Part shown: one piece after another, positions 1 through 7,572 of the stretch
Numbering within the stretch: the stretch's first letter is position 1
How the letters are laid out: the number at the start of each line of letters is the position of its first letter
Source: Coprococcus ammoniilyticus
GTDB lineage: Bacteria > Bacillota > Clostridia > Lachnospirales > Lachnospiraceae
Reading direction: 5' to 3'
Length of the DNA: 64,000 nt
Assembly: GCF_025567345.1 (NCBI RefSeq)
Contig: NZ_JAOQJS010000001.1
Coordinates: 434,001-498,000, forward strand
The notes under the pieces: generated by a model
Databases searched by the model: none
What the model was told of the DNA's origin: nothing
The model's input: only the letters and a program-made list of their open reading frames with translations
Program-made: the position numbers and the translations under genes

Positions 1-845
1 CAGCGATCACCGCAGCAGCAGCTACAACAGATAACCCGGTTCGTCAGGGATATATCAACATGACAGGAACCTTCTGGGATACGATTGTTGTATGTACGAT
101 CACCGGTCTGGTAATCGCAAGCTCCGGTGTGATCGGTAAAACATCGACAACGACGGAAGGTTCATATGTGATCACTTCTGAAGCCGAAGATACACTGGCT
201 CTGACACATGAAGAAAAGGGTAAGATGGTGACGACAGAATATACCGTTACATACCAAGATGGAACATTGACTTTGTCCGGTGGAGCAGAGGATATCGTTC
301 TGACACCATATGCAGACGCTTCCGATAGTGAAGCATTTGCAAAACTTCAGCATCAGCCGGATAGTCTGGAAGCAGTTTATGAGAATGGTGCGATTACAGG
401 TGCATGGACCTCTGGCTGCAATGCTTATATTTTTGATGAAGATGGTACATATTATTATGAAGAAGCCTATACAGGATCGGCACTGACGATCAAAGCATTT
501 GAGACAGTTCTGGGTAAGGCGGGAGCATGGCTTGTAACGATCGGTATTGCATTATTTGCATTCTCGACCATCCTTGGATGGGAGTATCATGGAGAGAAAG
601 CCTTTGAATACCTGTTCCATTCCCACAAATACAACATGATCTATCGTATCGTATTCTCCCTTGTAGTATACATCGGTGCGACGACTTCACTGGATCTGGC
701 ATGGAACTTCTCGGATATTGCAAATGCACTGATGGCGATTCCGAACCTGATCTGCCTGCTTCTGTTAAGCAAAGAGATCGCAACGGATATGCGGGAATTC
801 CAGAAAGTACTCGCAGAAGAAAAAGCAGCAAAGAAGCGTGCGTAA
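1..845 (+). CDS. Alanine/glycine:cation symporter (AGCS family), 3' part
   Basis: The frame is open from the window edge, so the gene starts upstream. Residues just before the first in-window ATG (base 60) read as the conserved AGCS stretch ending TTDNPVRQG. Known family role: sodium-coupled uptake of alanine or glycine across the plasma membrane. Visible membrane segments lie at about bases 78-138, 520-585, 645-695 and 715-775, followed by a charged lysine-rich tail. Between the first two is an unusual polar stretch of about 110 residues (bases 145-480), rich in Thr, Glu and Tyr, where typical family members have only a short loop. I infer it is an extra-cytoplasmic insertion. Family call is fairly sure; substrate is not. 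Confidence 0.85.
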   Translation, partial: AITAAAATTDNPVRQGYINMTGTFWDTIVVCTITGLVIASSGVIGKTSTTTEGSYVITSEAEDTLALTHEEKGKMVTTEYTVTYQDGTLTLSGGAEDIVLTPYADASDSEAFAKLQHQPDSLEAVYENGAITGAWTSGCNAYIFDEDGTYYYEEAYTGSALTIKAFETVLGKAGAWLVTIGIALFAFSTILGWEYHGEKAFEYLFHSHKYNMIYRIVFSLVVYIGATTSLDLAWNFSDIANALMAIPNLICLLLLSKEIATDMREFQKVLAEEKAAKKRA

Positions 846-875
846 ATAGTCGACCTGCCGGTAAGTCTTTGGAAC

Positions 876-1150
876 AAAAATGAAAGATAAAAGATACATT
901 ATTAAGATGAAGCAAAACCTGTTTATGTATTGATATATAAAGCAAAAATGGGAAATAGCATTACTATTATGTAGCAAGCCTTTTTCAACGCCGGTTCTTA
1001 GTGAGTCGCCACAGGCGAGAAACTTAGCACCGCTGCGTTGAAATAGAGTGCAAACGACTTGCGAAATAATATGTAATGTATTTTCCATTTTGATTCAAAA
1101 ACCTACAGACAGGTTTTGCGTCATAATAATGATGTATCTTTCATTTTTTA
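876..1150. repeat. Long imperfect palindrome A (type-2 core)
   Basis: The intergenic space after the symporter folds back on itself around base 1012. The centre is TCGCC-aca-GGCGA. Moving outward, the arms match as CTTAG/CTAAG, TTTCAACGC/GCGTTGAAA, GCAAAACCTGT/ACAGGTTTTGC and, at the edge, ATGAAAGAT/ATCTTTCAT, with small loops and mismatches between. The inner 50 bp resemble the core of palindrome D (19464-19638) in the opposite orientation. No coding capacity is evident. Confidence 0.75.
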
Positions 1151-1505
1151 GTAGCAAAATGACAGTTTATGAGTATAATTATAGTAAACGCGCAGACGGA
1201 ATAATGAGAGGAAGATGCCGGAATATGAAGCATAGCCGGATATGAGAGCGCATGAAGATGCGAGACTTACTGATGAAGTACTGGGATCTGTCTGCTTTAT
1301 TATAATGGATTCAAAAATGAGTTCAGGGGTATGCCACCGGAGAAACTCCGGCGGCATACCCGGATACATAGAAAGCTGATGACAGGACATTTGCGAGGCT
1401 GCAGGAAAGTGCCATGGCAGGACACTTGCCATGGAACATGGGAAAGGCGCTGGCTTGTCGATAACGGCTTTGGATAAAAAAAGAAAACATGTGGGTAAGA
1501 ACACA
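1151..1505. other. Intergenic space with a strong hairpin
   Basis: No convincing gene here. A 16-bp stem with one mismatch and a 3-base loop lies at 1327-1361 (GGGTATGCC..GGCATACCC) but lacks a T-run, so it is not a clear terminator. A second inverted repeat, CCATGGCA..TTGCCATGG, lies at about 1412-1435. An upstream in-frame ATG of the next gene (1431) falls inside this second repeat and is not favoured as a start. Confidence 0.5.
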
Positions 1506-1796
1506 ATGAGTACGACAGAAGAAAAACACAACTATACTTACATAGTCCGATGTAAGGACGGAACGTATTACACCGGATGGACGAATAATCTGGAAAAGCG
1601 GATGAAAGCACATAATGAAGGACGAGGGGGCGCCAAGTATACCAGAAGCCGGCGCCCTGTTGTCCTTGTTTATTATGAGGAATCAGAGACGCCGGAGGAA
1701 GCAATGAGTAGAGAGTGGCACATCAAGCAGATGAGCCGGAGCCGGAAAGAAGAATTAATCAGAAATTTTCAACCAGATAGTATACAGAAGCCATGA
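1506..1796 (+). CDS. GIY-YIG nuclease superfamily protein (YhbQ/UPF0213-like)
   Basis: A 96-residue protein starting MSTTEEKHNYTYIVRC. It carries the GIY-YIG-type signature near the N-terminus (YTYIVRCKDGTYYTGWT), then the conserved LEKRMKAHNEG arginine/lysine helix and the KYTRSRRPV..Y..E motif with its likely metal-binding glutamate. Known members are small single-domain proteins of about 80-100 residues with a nuclease fold, often linked to DNA repair but mostly uncharacterised. An upstream ATG at 1431 would add 25 residues that look unlike the family, so I prefer 1506, although no strong ribosome site is visible for either. Confidence 0.85.
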   Translation: MSTTEEKHNYTYIVRCKDGTYYTGWTNNLEKRMKAHNEGRGGAKYTRSRRPVVLVYYEESETPEEAMSREWHIKQMSRSRKEELIRNFQPDSIQKP

Positions 1797-1853
1797 AAAT
1801 AGTATAAAATATAAGAATTGAGAAAATAAAAGTCGAACACCAGGAGGTTATAG

Positions 1854-2417
1854 ATGGGAAGACAATTATGGAAACCGGGGAATATGCTGTACCCGGTACC
1901 GGCAGTTATGGTAACATGTAAGCGAGAAGGCGGACAACCGAATATTATTACGATCGCATGGGCGGGAACAGTTTGCAGTTCTCCGGCGATGGTTTCAATA
2001 TCTGTTAGACCGGAACGCTATTCTTATGATATTATAAAAGCCAGTGGAGAATTTGTGATCAATCTGGTGACTGAGAAGCTGACATTTGCGACCGATTATT
2101 GCGGCGTAAAGAGTGGGCGCGATATTGACAAATTCAAAGCAACAGGACTTCATACCTGTCCGGGACTTACAGTTGCCACACCGGGTATCGCGGAGAGTCC
2201 GGTCAATATCGAATGTAAGGTAAAAGAAGTGATCCCGCTTGGAAGTCATCATATGTTCCTGGCAGAGGTAACCGGCGTACAGGTGGATGAAGCATACATG
2301 AATGAAAATGGCAAATTCGAGCTTAACCAGCTTGGACTGGTGGCATATTCCCATGGAGAATACTTTAAACTTGGAAAGAAACTGGGAAAATTCGGATATT
2401 CAGTGAGGAAAAAATAA
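1854..2417 (+). CDS. Flavin reductase family protein (flavoredoxin-like)
   Basis: A 187-residue protein preceded by a good ribosome site (AGGAGG, 1841-1846). The N-terminus (PVPAVMVTCKREGGQPNIIT) and the stretch SPAMVSISVRPERYSYDII are typical of the FMN-binding split-barrel flavin reductase/flavoredoxin family. These bind FMN and move electrons from NAD(P)H or ferredoxin; the partner here is unknown. It ends 5 bases before ispE, so the two are probably co-transcribed. Two cysteines occur in the middle region (YCGVKSG and HTCPG). Nothing shows a specific substrate. Confidence 0.85.
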   Translation: MGRQLWKPGNMLYPVPAVMVTCKREGGQPNIITIAWAGTVCSSPAMVSISVRPERYSYDIIKASGEFVINLVTEKLTFATDYCGVKSGRDIDKFKATGLHTCPGLTVATPGIAESPVNIECKVKEVIPLGSHHMFLAEVTGVQVDEAYMNENGKFELNQLGLVAYSHGEYFKLGKKLGKFGYSVRKK

Positions 2418-2422
2418 GAAAT

Positions 2423-3286
2423 ATGAAGATAGAATTACAGGCATATGGTAAAGTAAATCTGGGACTGGACGTGCTCAGAAGAAGACCGGACGGTTATCAT
2501 GAAGTAAAGATGATCATGCAGACAGTAAAGTTACATGACACATTGACATTTGAGACAGTGGATGAGGATGTGATCGTTCTCAGCACAAATGCGGACGAGC
2601 TTCCGGTAAATGAAGATAATCTGGTATATAAAGCATGTCGGATGTTGAAACAGGAATATCAGATCACGCGTGGAATCCGGGTATTTCTTCAGAAAGAGCT
2701 TCCGGTTGCAGCCGGAATGGCTGGCGGAAGTGCTGATGCGGCAGCAGCGCTGATCGGAATGAATAAGATCTTTGATCTTCAGATTCCGAAACACAAGCTG
2801 ATGGAATATGGAGTGAAGCTTGGCGCAGATGTTCCGTACTGTATCATGAAGGGAACTGCATTATCAGAAGGAATCGGTGAGAAGCTGACAGCACTTGCAC
2901 CGATGCCGGACTGCTATATCCTGCTTGCAAAACCGCCGATCGCCGTATCGACCAAGATGGTATACGAGAACCTGCATGCAAATGAATTAAAAGAACACCC
3001 GGATATAGACGGTATGGTGATAGCACTGGAAGAACATAGTCTTCAGGGCATCACGGAACGTATGGAGAATGTGTTAGAGACAGTAACACAAGTTCGGTAT
3101 CCGGTTATTGCGGAGATCAAAGCCTGCATGAAAGAATGTGGTGCGATGAATTCACTTATGAGTGGAAGCGGTCCGACTGTATTTGGTATATTTACAGAGA
3201 AGGAAAAAGCGGAGAAAGCGGCAGATGCGATCCGCAGCCGGAAGCTGGCAAAGCAGGTATTTGTCACACAGCCATATAATGTGTAA
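2423..3286 (+). CDS. ispE: 4-(cytidine 5'-diphospho)-2-C-methyl-D-erythritol kinase
   Basis: A 287-residue cytoplasmic GHMP kinase of the non-mevalonate (MEP) isoprenoid pathway. It phosphorylates CDP-methylerythritol at the 2-position with ATP. Seen directly: the N-terminal KVNLGLDVLRRRPDGYHEV substrate motif, the GHMP ATP-loop PVAAGMAGGSADAAAAL at about residues 93-109, and the C-terminal MSGSGPTVFGIF motif. Length is normal for IspE. The gene lies 5 bases downstream of the flavin reductase, and its stop is followed by about 60 bases before the GntR regulator, suggesting one operon. An IspD/TarI-type gene lies far away at 41766. Confidence 0.97.
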   Translation: MKIELQAYGKVNLGLDVLRRRPDGYHEVKMIMQTVKLHDTLTFETVDEDVIVLSTNADELPVNEDNLVYKACRMLKQEYQITRGIRVFLQKELPVAAGMAGGSADAAAALIGMNKIFDLQIPKHKLMEYGVKLGADVPYCIMKGTALSEGIGEKLTALAPMPDCYILLAKPPIAVSTKMVYENLHANELKEHPDIDGMVIALEEHSLQGITERMENVLETVTQVRYPVIAEIKACMKECGAMNSLMSGSGPTVFGIFTEKEKAEKAADAIRSRKLAKQVFVTQPYNV

Positions 3287-3345
3287 GATCAGCCAGGACA
3301 GAGGGAGTTGTTCTGCAGAAGAAATAGAGAGAAATGGGGTAACTT

Positions 3346-4023
3346 ATGGAGTTGAAGTTAAATATGGATGAGTATCTTCCGCTTCGGGAGGTTGTATTTG
3401 AAGCGTTGCGGGATGCCATCGTACATGGAGAATTTGAACCGGGCGAACGGTTGTTAGAAGTGGCACTTGCAAAACGTCTGGGTGTCAGCCGGACTCCGGT
3501 GCGTGAAGCAATCCGGATGCTGGAATTAGAGGGCTTAGTCGTGATGGTTCCAAGGAAAGGTGCAGAGGTTGCCCGTATCACGGAGAAGGATCTCCGGGAT
3601 GCATTGGAGATCCGCCTGAGTCTGGAAGAACTGGCAGTCGAACTTGCCTGCAAGCGGATTGATGAAGAAGGCAGGCTCAGATTAAGAGAAGCCTGTGAGA
3701 ATTTCCGTGAGGCAGTCCGTTCCGGTCGTGTGTCGGATATCGTAGATACAGATGTTGCCTTTCATGAAACAATCTGTGAATTAAGCAACAATCCAAGACT
3801 TGTGAGTCTTACCAAGAACTACGGAGAACAGGTGTACCGATACCGTGTGGAATATGTGCGGGATACCGGATATCATGGCAAACTGCTCCGTGAGCATGAT
3901 GAGATCACGGAGGCGATATTGCATGGAGATGTAGAGAAAGCAAAAGCAGTTATGCATCAGCATATTTACGATCAGGAGCAGATCGTGATTCAGAATATCA
4001 AACAGAAACAGGATACTATATAA
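3346..4023 (+). CDS. GntR-family transcriptional regulator (FadR/FCD type)
   Basis: A 225-residue DNA-binding regulator. Residues about 10-75 form the winged helix-turn-helix, with the family hallmarks LREVVFEALRDAIVHGEF, GERLLE, LGVSRTPVREAIRMLE and PRKGAEVA. The rest is an all-helical FCD ligand-binding domain with the metal/ligand histidine and aspartate positions suggested by DVAFHE, REHDEI and MHQHI. The effector is unknown; FCD members usually respond to sugar acids, amino acids or other carboxylates. Its position after ispE gives no clear regulon. A second in-frame ATG at 3364 is possible. A strong stem-loop follows directly, so this closes the unit. Confidence 0.92.
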   Translation: MELKLNMDEYLPLREVVFEALRDAIVHGEFEPGERLLEVALAKRLGVSRTPVREAIRMLELEGLVVMVPRKGAEVARITEKDLRDALEIRLSLEELAVELACKRIDEEGRLRLREACENFREAVRSGRVSDIVDTDVAFHETICELSNNPRLVSLTKNYGEQVYRYRVEYVRDTGYHGKLLREHDEITEAILHGDVEKAKAVMHQHIYDQEQIVIQNIKQKQDTI

Positions 4024-4027
4024 GACT

Positions 4028-4092
4028 GAGTGGTCAAAAACAGGGAGTGGACAGTAAGAAATTTACCGTTCACTCCCTGTTTTTGACCACTC
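4028..4092. terminator. Stem-loop after the GntR gene
   Basis: A perfect 22-bp inverted repeat (GAGTGGTCAAAAACAGGGAG... and its complement ending CTTTTTGACCACTC-type sequence) with a 21-base loop that is itself partly self-complementary. It lies 5 bases after the GntR stop. The T-run is inside the descending arm rather than after it, so termination is likely but not textbook. Confidence 0.65.
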
Positions 4093-4168
4093 GGTTCATT
4101 TTGCAGTTTTTTCAGGAACAATCTGTTATAGTAGAGGTGTTCTGAATACATCAAGCGTGTAAAATAAA

Positions 4169-4197
4169 TTGACAAATACATATGTATGCCATATACT
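4169..4197 (+). promoter_or_regulatory. SigA-type promoter of the PadR operon
   Basis: TTGACA at 4169-4174, a 17-base spacer, and TATACT at 4192-4197. This is close to consensus and lies about 40 bases before the chosen padR start at 4235. Confidence 0.8.
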
Positions 4198-4213
4198 TGG
4201 TATTACTAGGTAT
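4193..4213. promoter_or_regulatory. Likely PadR operator (autoregulatory)
   Basis: A 21-bp imperfect palindrome that begins ATAC and ends GTAT (ATACTTGGTATTACTAGGTA plus T). It overlaps the -10 box. PadR regulators are known to bind ATAC..GTAT-type palindromes in their own promoters, so repression of the whole operon by its first gene product is a reasonable inference. Confidence 0.65.
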
Positions 4214-4234
4214 AAAATAATAGGAAGAGAAATT

Positions 4235-4582
4235 ATGGCAAATCAAAGTATAAATCAGTTTAAAAAAGGCATACTTCCCATGCTTATCCTGCAGATCATA
4301 GCAGATGAAAAGGATTATGGTTATAACATTGTCAATCGTTTTAATGCACGATGTGTTGCCGGAATGGATATCAAAGAAGGAACACTGTATCCGATCCTGC
4401 ACAGATTAGAAGAAGATGGTGCGATCGTTAGTGAATGGGTGATGGCATCCGAGAATGGAAAACCAAAGAAATTCTATAAGATTACAGAAGAAGGGAAGCT
4501 TCTATTGGAAGAACAGTGGAGTTGCTGGGCGCAGATAGAAGGAATGGTACGAGGCTTTGAGAAAAAACATATATCTGATTAA
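4235..4582 (+). CDS. PadR-family transcriptional regulator
   Basis: A 115-residue winged-helix repressor. Seen: FKKGILPMLILQIIADEKDYGYNIV, then GTLYPILHRLEEDGAIVSEW and GKPKKFYKITEEGKLLLEE, which are the defining PadR blocks. The start at 4235 follows a ribosome site (GGAAGAG, 4223-4229). An earlier in-frame start at 4169 overlaps the promoter and is rejected. The 3' end overlaps the next gene by 26 bases. Context (HAAS-like membrane proteins and an ABC exporter downstream) matches the common PadR-controlled efflux arrangement. The inducer is unknown. Confidence 0.93.
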   Translation: MANQSINQFKKGILPMLILQIIADEKDYGYNIVNRFNARCVAGMDIKEGTLYPILHRLEEDGAIVSEWVMASENGKPKKFYKITEEGKLLLEEQWSCWAQIEGMVRGFEKKHISD

Positions 4583-5033
4583 AATATTTATTTTACTGCA
4601 TGCACCATTTGGACAGCGGATGCAGTTTGTAAAAGAGATAAGACGATCTATAGATGATAAATTGGACTCGGGCATGACGATCGATGAAGTGTTTGAGGAG
4701 CTTGGTGAAGCTTCCGCACTGACAGAAGAGTATAACGATATCGGTATGCGGCAGCAGACAAAGGAGTATGTATGGATGATGCTCTGGATCCTGGTTGGAA
4801 TCTGTCTTGGTGTTCTGTTGGTGATTGACGGATATACATTATATACCGGATATCATGAGATCAATCAGTATATAGCACCGACAGGATATGAGTGGATTGA
4901 TTTTAGACCAAAGGCAGGGGGAACGTGGGGCAAAGTGATTGTGGAAAGCATAGGTTTTTGTATTTGCATGGGAAATGTGATCTATCATTATAAAAGACGA
5001 AGAAAAGCAAAGAAAAAAGATAATGAGCTATAA
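4557..5033 (+). CDS. HAAS/DUF1700-like membrane protein, first tandem copy
   Basis: 158 residues with a TTG start at 4557, chosen because the N-terminus then aligns with the paralogue at 5055 (both about K-x-Y-L-x-KIF-x-x-LHAP). Residues 20-60 form a helical domain (VKEIRRSIDDKLDSG..EELGEASA) like the HAAS/DUF1700 domain, which is often encoded next to PadR regulators. A hydrophobic segment follows at about residues 72-95, then a loop, a second one at about 122-142 and a very basic tail. It overlaps padR by 26 bases, so translation is probably coupled. The function of the family is not established; a role in linking the regulator or transporter to the membrane is only a guess. Confidence 0.8.
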   Translation: MRKNIYLIKIFILLHAPFGQRMQFVKEIRRSIDDKLDSGMTIDEVFEELGEASALTEEYNDIGMRQQTKEYVWMMLWILVGICLGVLLVIDGYTLYTGYHEINQYIAPTGYEWIDFRPKAGGTWGKVIVESIGFCICMGNVIYHYKRRRKAKKKDNEL

Positions 5034-5054
5034 ATAAAAAGGGGAACAAAAGAA

Positions 5055-5519
5055 ATGAAAAAGAAGAAATATCTTATGAAGATATTCATGCATCTGCATG
5101 CACCATTAAAGGAACGGATACAGATGGTAAAGGATCTGGGACGATCATTAGATGATAAACTGGCAGAAGGAGAAACCATAGAGGAAGCAATCGCAGAACT
5201 AGGAGAAGCCTCAGACATTATTCAGGAATATGAAGATCTCGGAATGAGAAAGCGAACGAAAGAATGGGCGCTTGCTGTGATCTGGATATTGATCGGAATC
5301 GTGGTGGGATATCTGTTGTTTACGGAATGTAGGATACTGTATAGGGGATACAATTATATAATAATACGGACATCACCTAACACGGGCGTTGGAGTAGCCT
5401 ATGGAATAAATGTAGGTGCAGAGGTAGTGAAAGTAGTGCTTGAATCGATAGGTTTTATTATATGTGTAGGAAATGTTATCTGGCATTTTATAAAACAAAA
5501 AAGAAAAAAGGAGATGTAA
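5055..5519 (+). CDS. HAAS/DUF1700-like membrane protein, second tandem copy
   Basis: 154 residues, ATG start after GGGGAAC (5041-5047). It matches the upstream protein along its whole length: KIF..LHAP, VKDLGRSLDDKLAEGETIEEAIAELGEASD (residues about 25-54), a membrane segment WILIGIVVGYLLF and a final VLESIGFIICVGNVIWHF segment before a lysine-rich tail. The pair is therefore a tandem duplication. The loop between the two membrane segments has diverged most, which suggests different extracellular faces. No enzymatic motif is visible. Confidence 0.8.
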   Translation: MKKKKYLMKIFMHLHAPLKERIQMVKDLGRSLDDKLAEGETIEEAIAELGEASDIIQEYEDLGMRKRTKEWALAVIWILIGIVVGYLLFTECRILYRGYNYIIIRTSPNTGVGVAYGINVGAEVVKVVLESIGFIICVGNVIWHFIKQKRKKEM

Positions 5520-5523
5520 GAAA

Positions 5524-6771
5524 ATGAAGAAAGTAGTGCGTATTATTTGCATTGTTTTATGTGTCGGTTTGATTTTAGGGTTGGGATATATTGTCTCACG
5601 AAAAATAAAAAAATATCCAGATGAAGTGGAATATTCTTCATTAAGAGCTTTTGCGGATGATGGTATGTATTATATAAAAAGAAATGTTCTTTATTTTTTG
5701 GATTCAAAGACGGGAAAATCGGTAGTGGTTTGCAATAAAGCTAATTGCAAGCATAATACAGAAAACTGTAATGCGTATATATTTGGACTGGGATCTAGTA
5801 TGCTTTATTATGAAGATAAACTATATATAAGTGAATTTGATTCTGAGGTAACAATTAATGATGAGGATGATGCCGTATATAAAGGGGCTGTACAGATTCG
5901 TGAAGTAGAAAAGGATGGAAGCAAAGTGAGTATTCTGTATTCGGCAGATGAAGGCGCTGTTTTTGATATGGAAATGATAGATGGAATATTATATTTTACT
6001 ACATGGAAATATCATGATGGATTTAAATTGAATCAATATCAGCTTGATTGCACGTTGTATTCATATGATCTGAGATGGAGGCGGTTACGAGTATTGTTAA
6101 GTTATGAAGGAGATGCAGAACATGACAATTCAACACTTCATATATTAAATAATAAAAACAAAGAAAAAATTTATCTGACATATGGTTATAAAGATAGCCA
6201 GAGAAACAGGCACACTATACTGCTTACATATAATATAGAAACCCATAAAGATGAAATTGTTGCAGATAATTTAAATACAGAATATGGGAAATCCTTTAAT
6301 ATAATCAGTACTGCAAGTGGCATTTATATAGAAACGAAGGAATTGGATAATGGTGTAGAATGGACTGTGATATATTCGTGTGATGCAGACTTGCAGAATC
6401 AGAAAGAAATTTTTCGGATTGTAGATGGAGATATTTATTGTATGGATCGATACTTGTATGCAATTAATACAGATTACAATAAGTTTTTTTATCAATGTGA
6501 TACAGGAACTGTTTATCTGGCAAATACCTGTTTTACAGAAGAAGGAACTTATATATCCGATATTTATGGCTTGGATGAATCAAGTGACAAGATATATATA
6601 GATGGACATGATTATACTGGTATGAAGCCAGGAGATGTAATCACATCGGATCAGAGTGAACAGACGGTGACAGGATGGACAGAATTCCGGGATACATATT
6701 TTACAAAACTGGAGAATGCAGATCAGAATACTGTGGAAGCATTTGACTGGGTGAAATGGCCGGAAGAGTGA
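5524..6771 (+). CDS. Membrane-anchored beta-propeller-like protein
   Basis: 415 residues. An uncleaved N-terminal membrane anchor (residues about 4-25) is followed by an extracytoplasmic domain with many short Tyr/Asp-rich strands such as DGMYYIKRNVLYFLD, GILYFTTW and GTYISDIYGLD, spaced like propeller blades. Residues about 75-90 hold a cysteine/histidine cluster (C-x4-C-x-H-x4-C), a motif I associate with many clostridial DUF5050-type or similar propeller proteins. The ribosome site AGGAGA precedes the start, 4 bases after the HAAS gene. It shares the operon with an ABC exporter, so a sensing or accessory role is possible. Specific function unknown. Confidence 0.7.
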   Translation: MKKVVRIICIVLCVGLILGLGYIVSRKIKKYPDEVEYSSLRAFADDGMYYIKRNVLYFLDSKTGKSVVVCNKANCKHNTENCNAYIFGLGSSMLYYEDKLYISEFDSEVTINDEDDAVYKGAVQIREVEKDGSKVSILYSADEGAVFDMEMIDGILYFTTWKYHDGFKLNQYQLDCTLYSYDLRWRRLRVLLSYEGDAEHDNSTLHILNNKNKEKIYLTYGYKDSQRNRHTILLTYNIETHKDEIVADNLNTEYGKSFNIISTASGIYIETKELDNGVEWTVIYSCDADLQNQKEIFRIVDGDIYCMDRYLYAINTDYNKFFYQCDTGTVYLANTCFTEEGTYISDIYGLDESSDKIYIDGHDYTGMKPGDVITSDQSEQTVTGWTEFRDTYFTKLENADQNTVEAFDWVKWPEE

Positions 6772-6787
6772 TAAAGGGGATGAGGAT

Positions 6788-7510
6788 ATGGAATTAAAAC
6801 TGGAGCATATCTCGAAAGAATATAAGAATACAACGGCGCTTGATGATTTTTCCATGACATTCTCAGAGGAAATTTATGGATTGTTGGGGCCCAATGGTGC
6901 AGGAAAAAGTACCTTGATGAAGTTGATTACAAGAAATATCAAACCGACAGCAGGAGAAATTTATCTGGATGGAACAGATATTCATACCCTGAAACGGGAA
7001 TATCAGCGGCTGATCGGTTATATGCCACAGCAGCAGGCGATCTATCCGTTTTATACCGGACGGATGTTCCTTGCATATATGGGATTGTTGAAAGGAGTAG
7101 AGAAAAAAGTACTGAATGATGAGATCGAGAAATACGCATCAAAGGTAAATCTTCTTGATGTACTGGATCGAAAGGTCGGAACATATTCCGGCGGTATGAA
7201 GCAGAGACTGCTGATCGCGCAGGCATTTCTTGGGGATTCAAAGATCATTATTTTTGATGAGCCAACAGCAGGACTGGATCCGAAGGAGAGGATCCATGTA
7301 CGGAATCTGATTCATGATAATTCTGCAGGGAAGATTATTTTGATTGCTACTCATGTTGTTCAGGATATTGAGGATATAGCAAGTCAGATCATGCTGCTGA
7401 AAAAAGGTGTGTTGATCGAGATGGCAGCACCAGAGATCCTGACCGGAAGAATCACGGATAAAGAGAATCCGGATCTGGAAGATGTATATTTAAGTATATT
7501 TGGAGAGTAG
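6788..7510 (+). CDS. ABC transporter ATP-binding protein
   Basis: 240 residues with a complete ATPase set: Walker A GPNGAGKST at about residues 34-42, Q-loop region GYMPQQQ, signature YSGGMKQRL at about 135, Walker B IIIFDEPTAGLDP and the switch histidine in IATHVV. It pairs with the membrane protein encoded 60 bases downstream to form an ABC-2-type exporter. The operon is headed by PadR, which suggests drug, peptide or lipid efflux; the cargo cannot be read from sequence. Confidence 0.95.
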   Translation: MELKLEHISKEYKNTTALDDFSMTFSEEIYGLLGPNGAGKSTLMKLITRNIKPTAGEIYLDGTDIHTLKREYQRLIGYMPQQQAIYPFYTGRMFLAYMGLLKGVEKKVLNDEIEKYASKVNLLDVLDRKVGTYSGGMKQRLLIAQAFLGDSKIIIFDEPTAGLDPKERIHVRNLIHDNSAGKIILIATHVVQDIEDIASQIMLLKKGVLIEMAAPEILTGRITDKENPDLEDVYLSIFGE

Positions 7511-7572
7511 CTTTTTGCAGGTTGGTCATTTCCGGATAGAGAAAGTGGCTGCCTGTGGAAATGGAGGACGAT

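Noticed and set aside
1048..1245. 65-residue frame after the symporter
   Set aside because: Lies mostly in the right arm of palindrome A and lacks a ribosome site.
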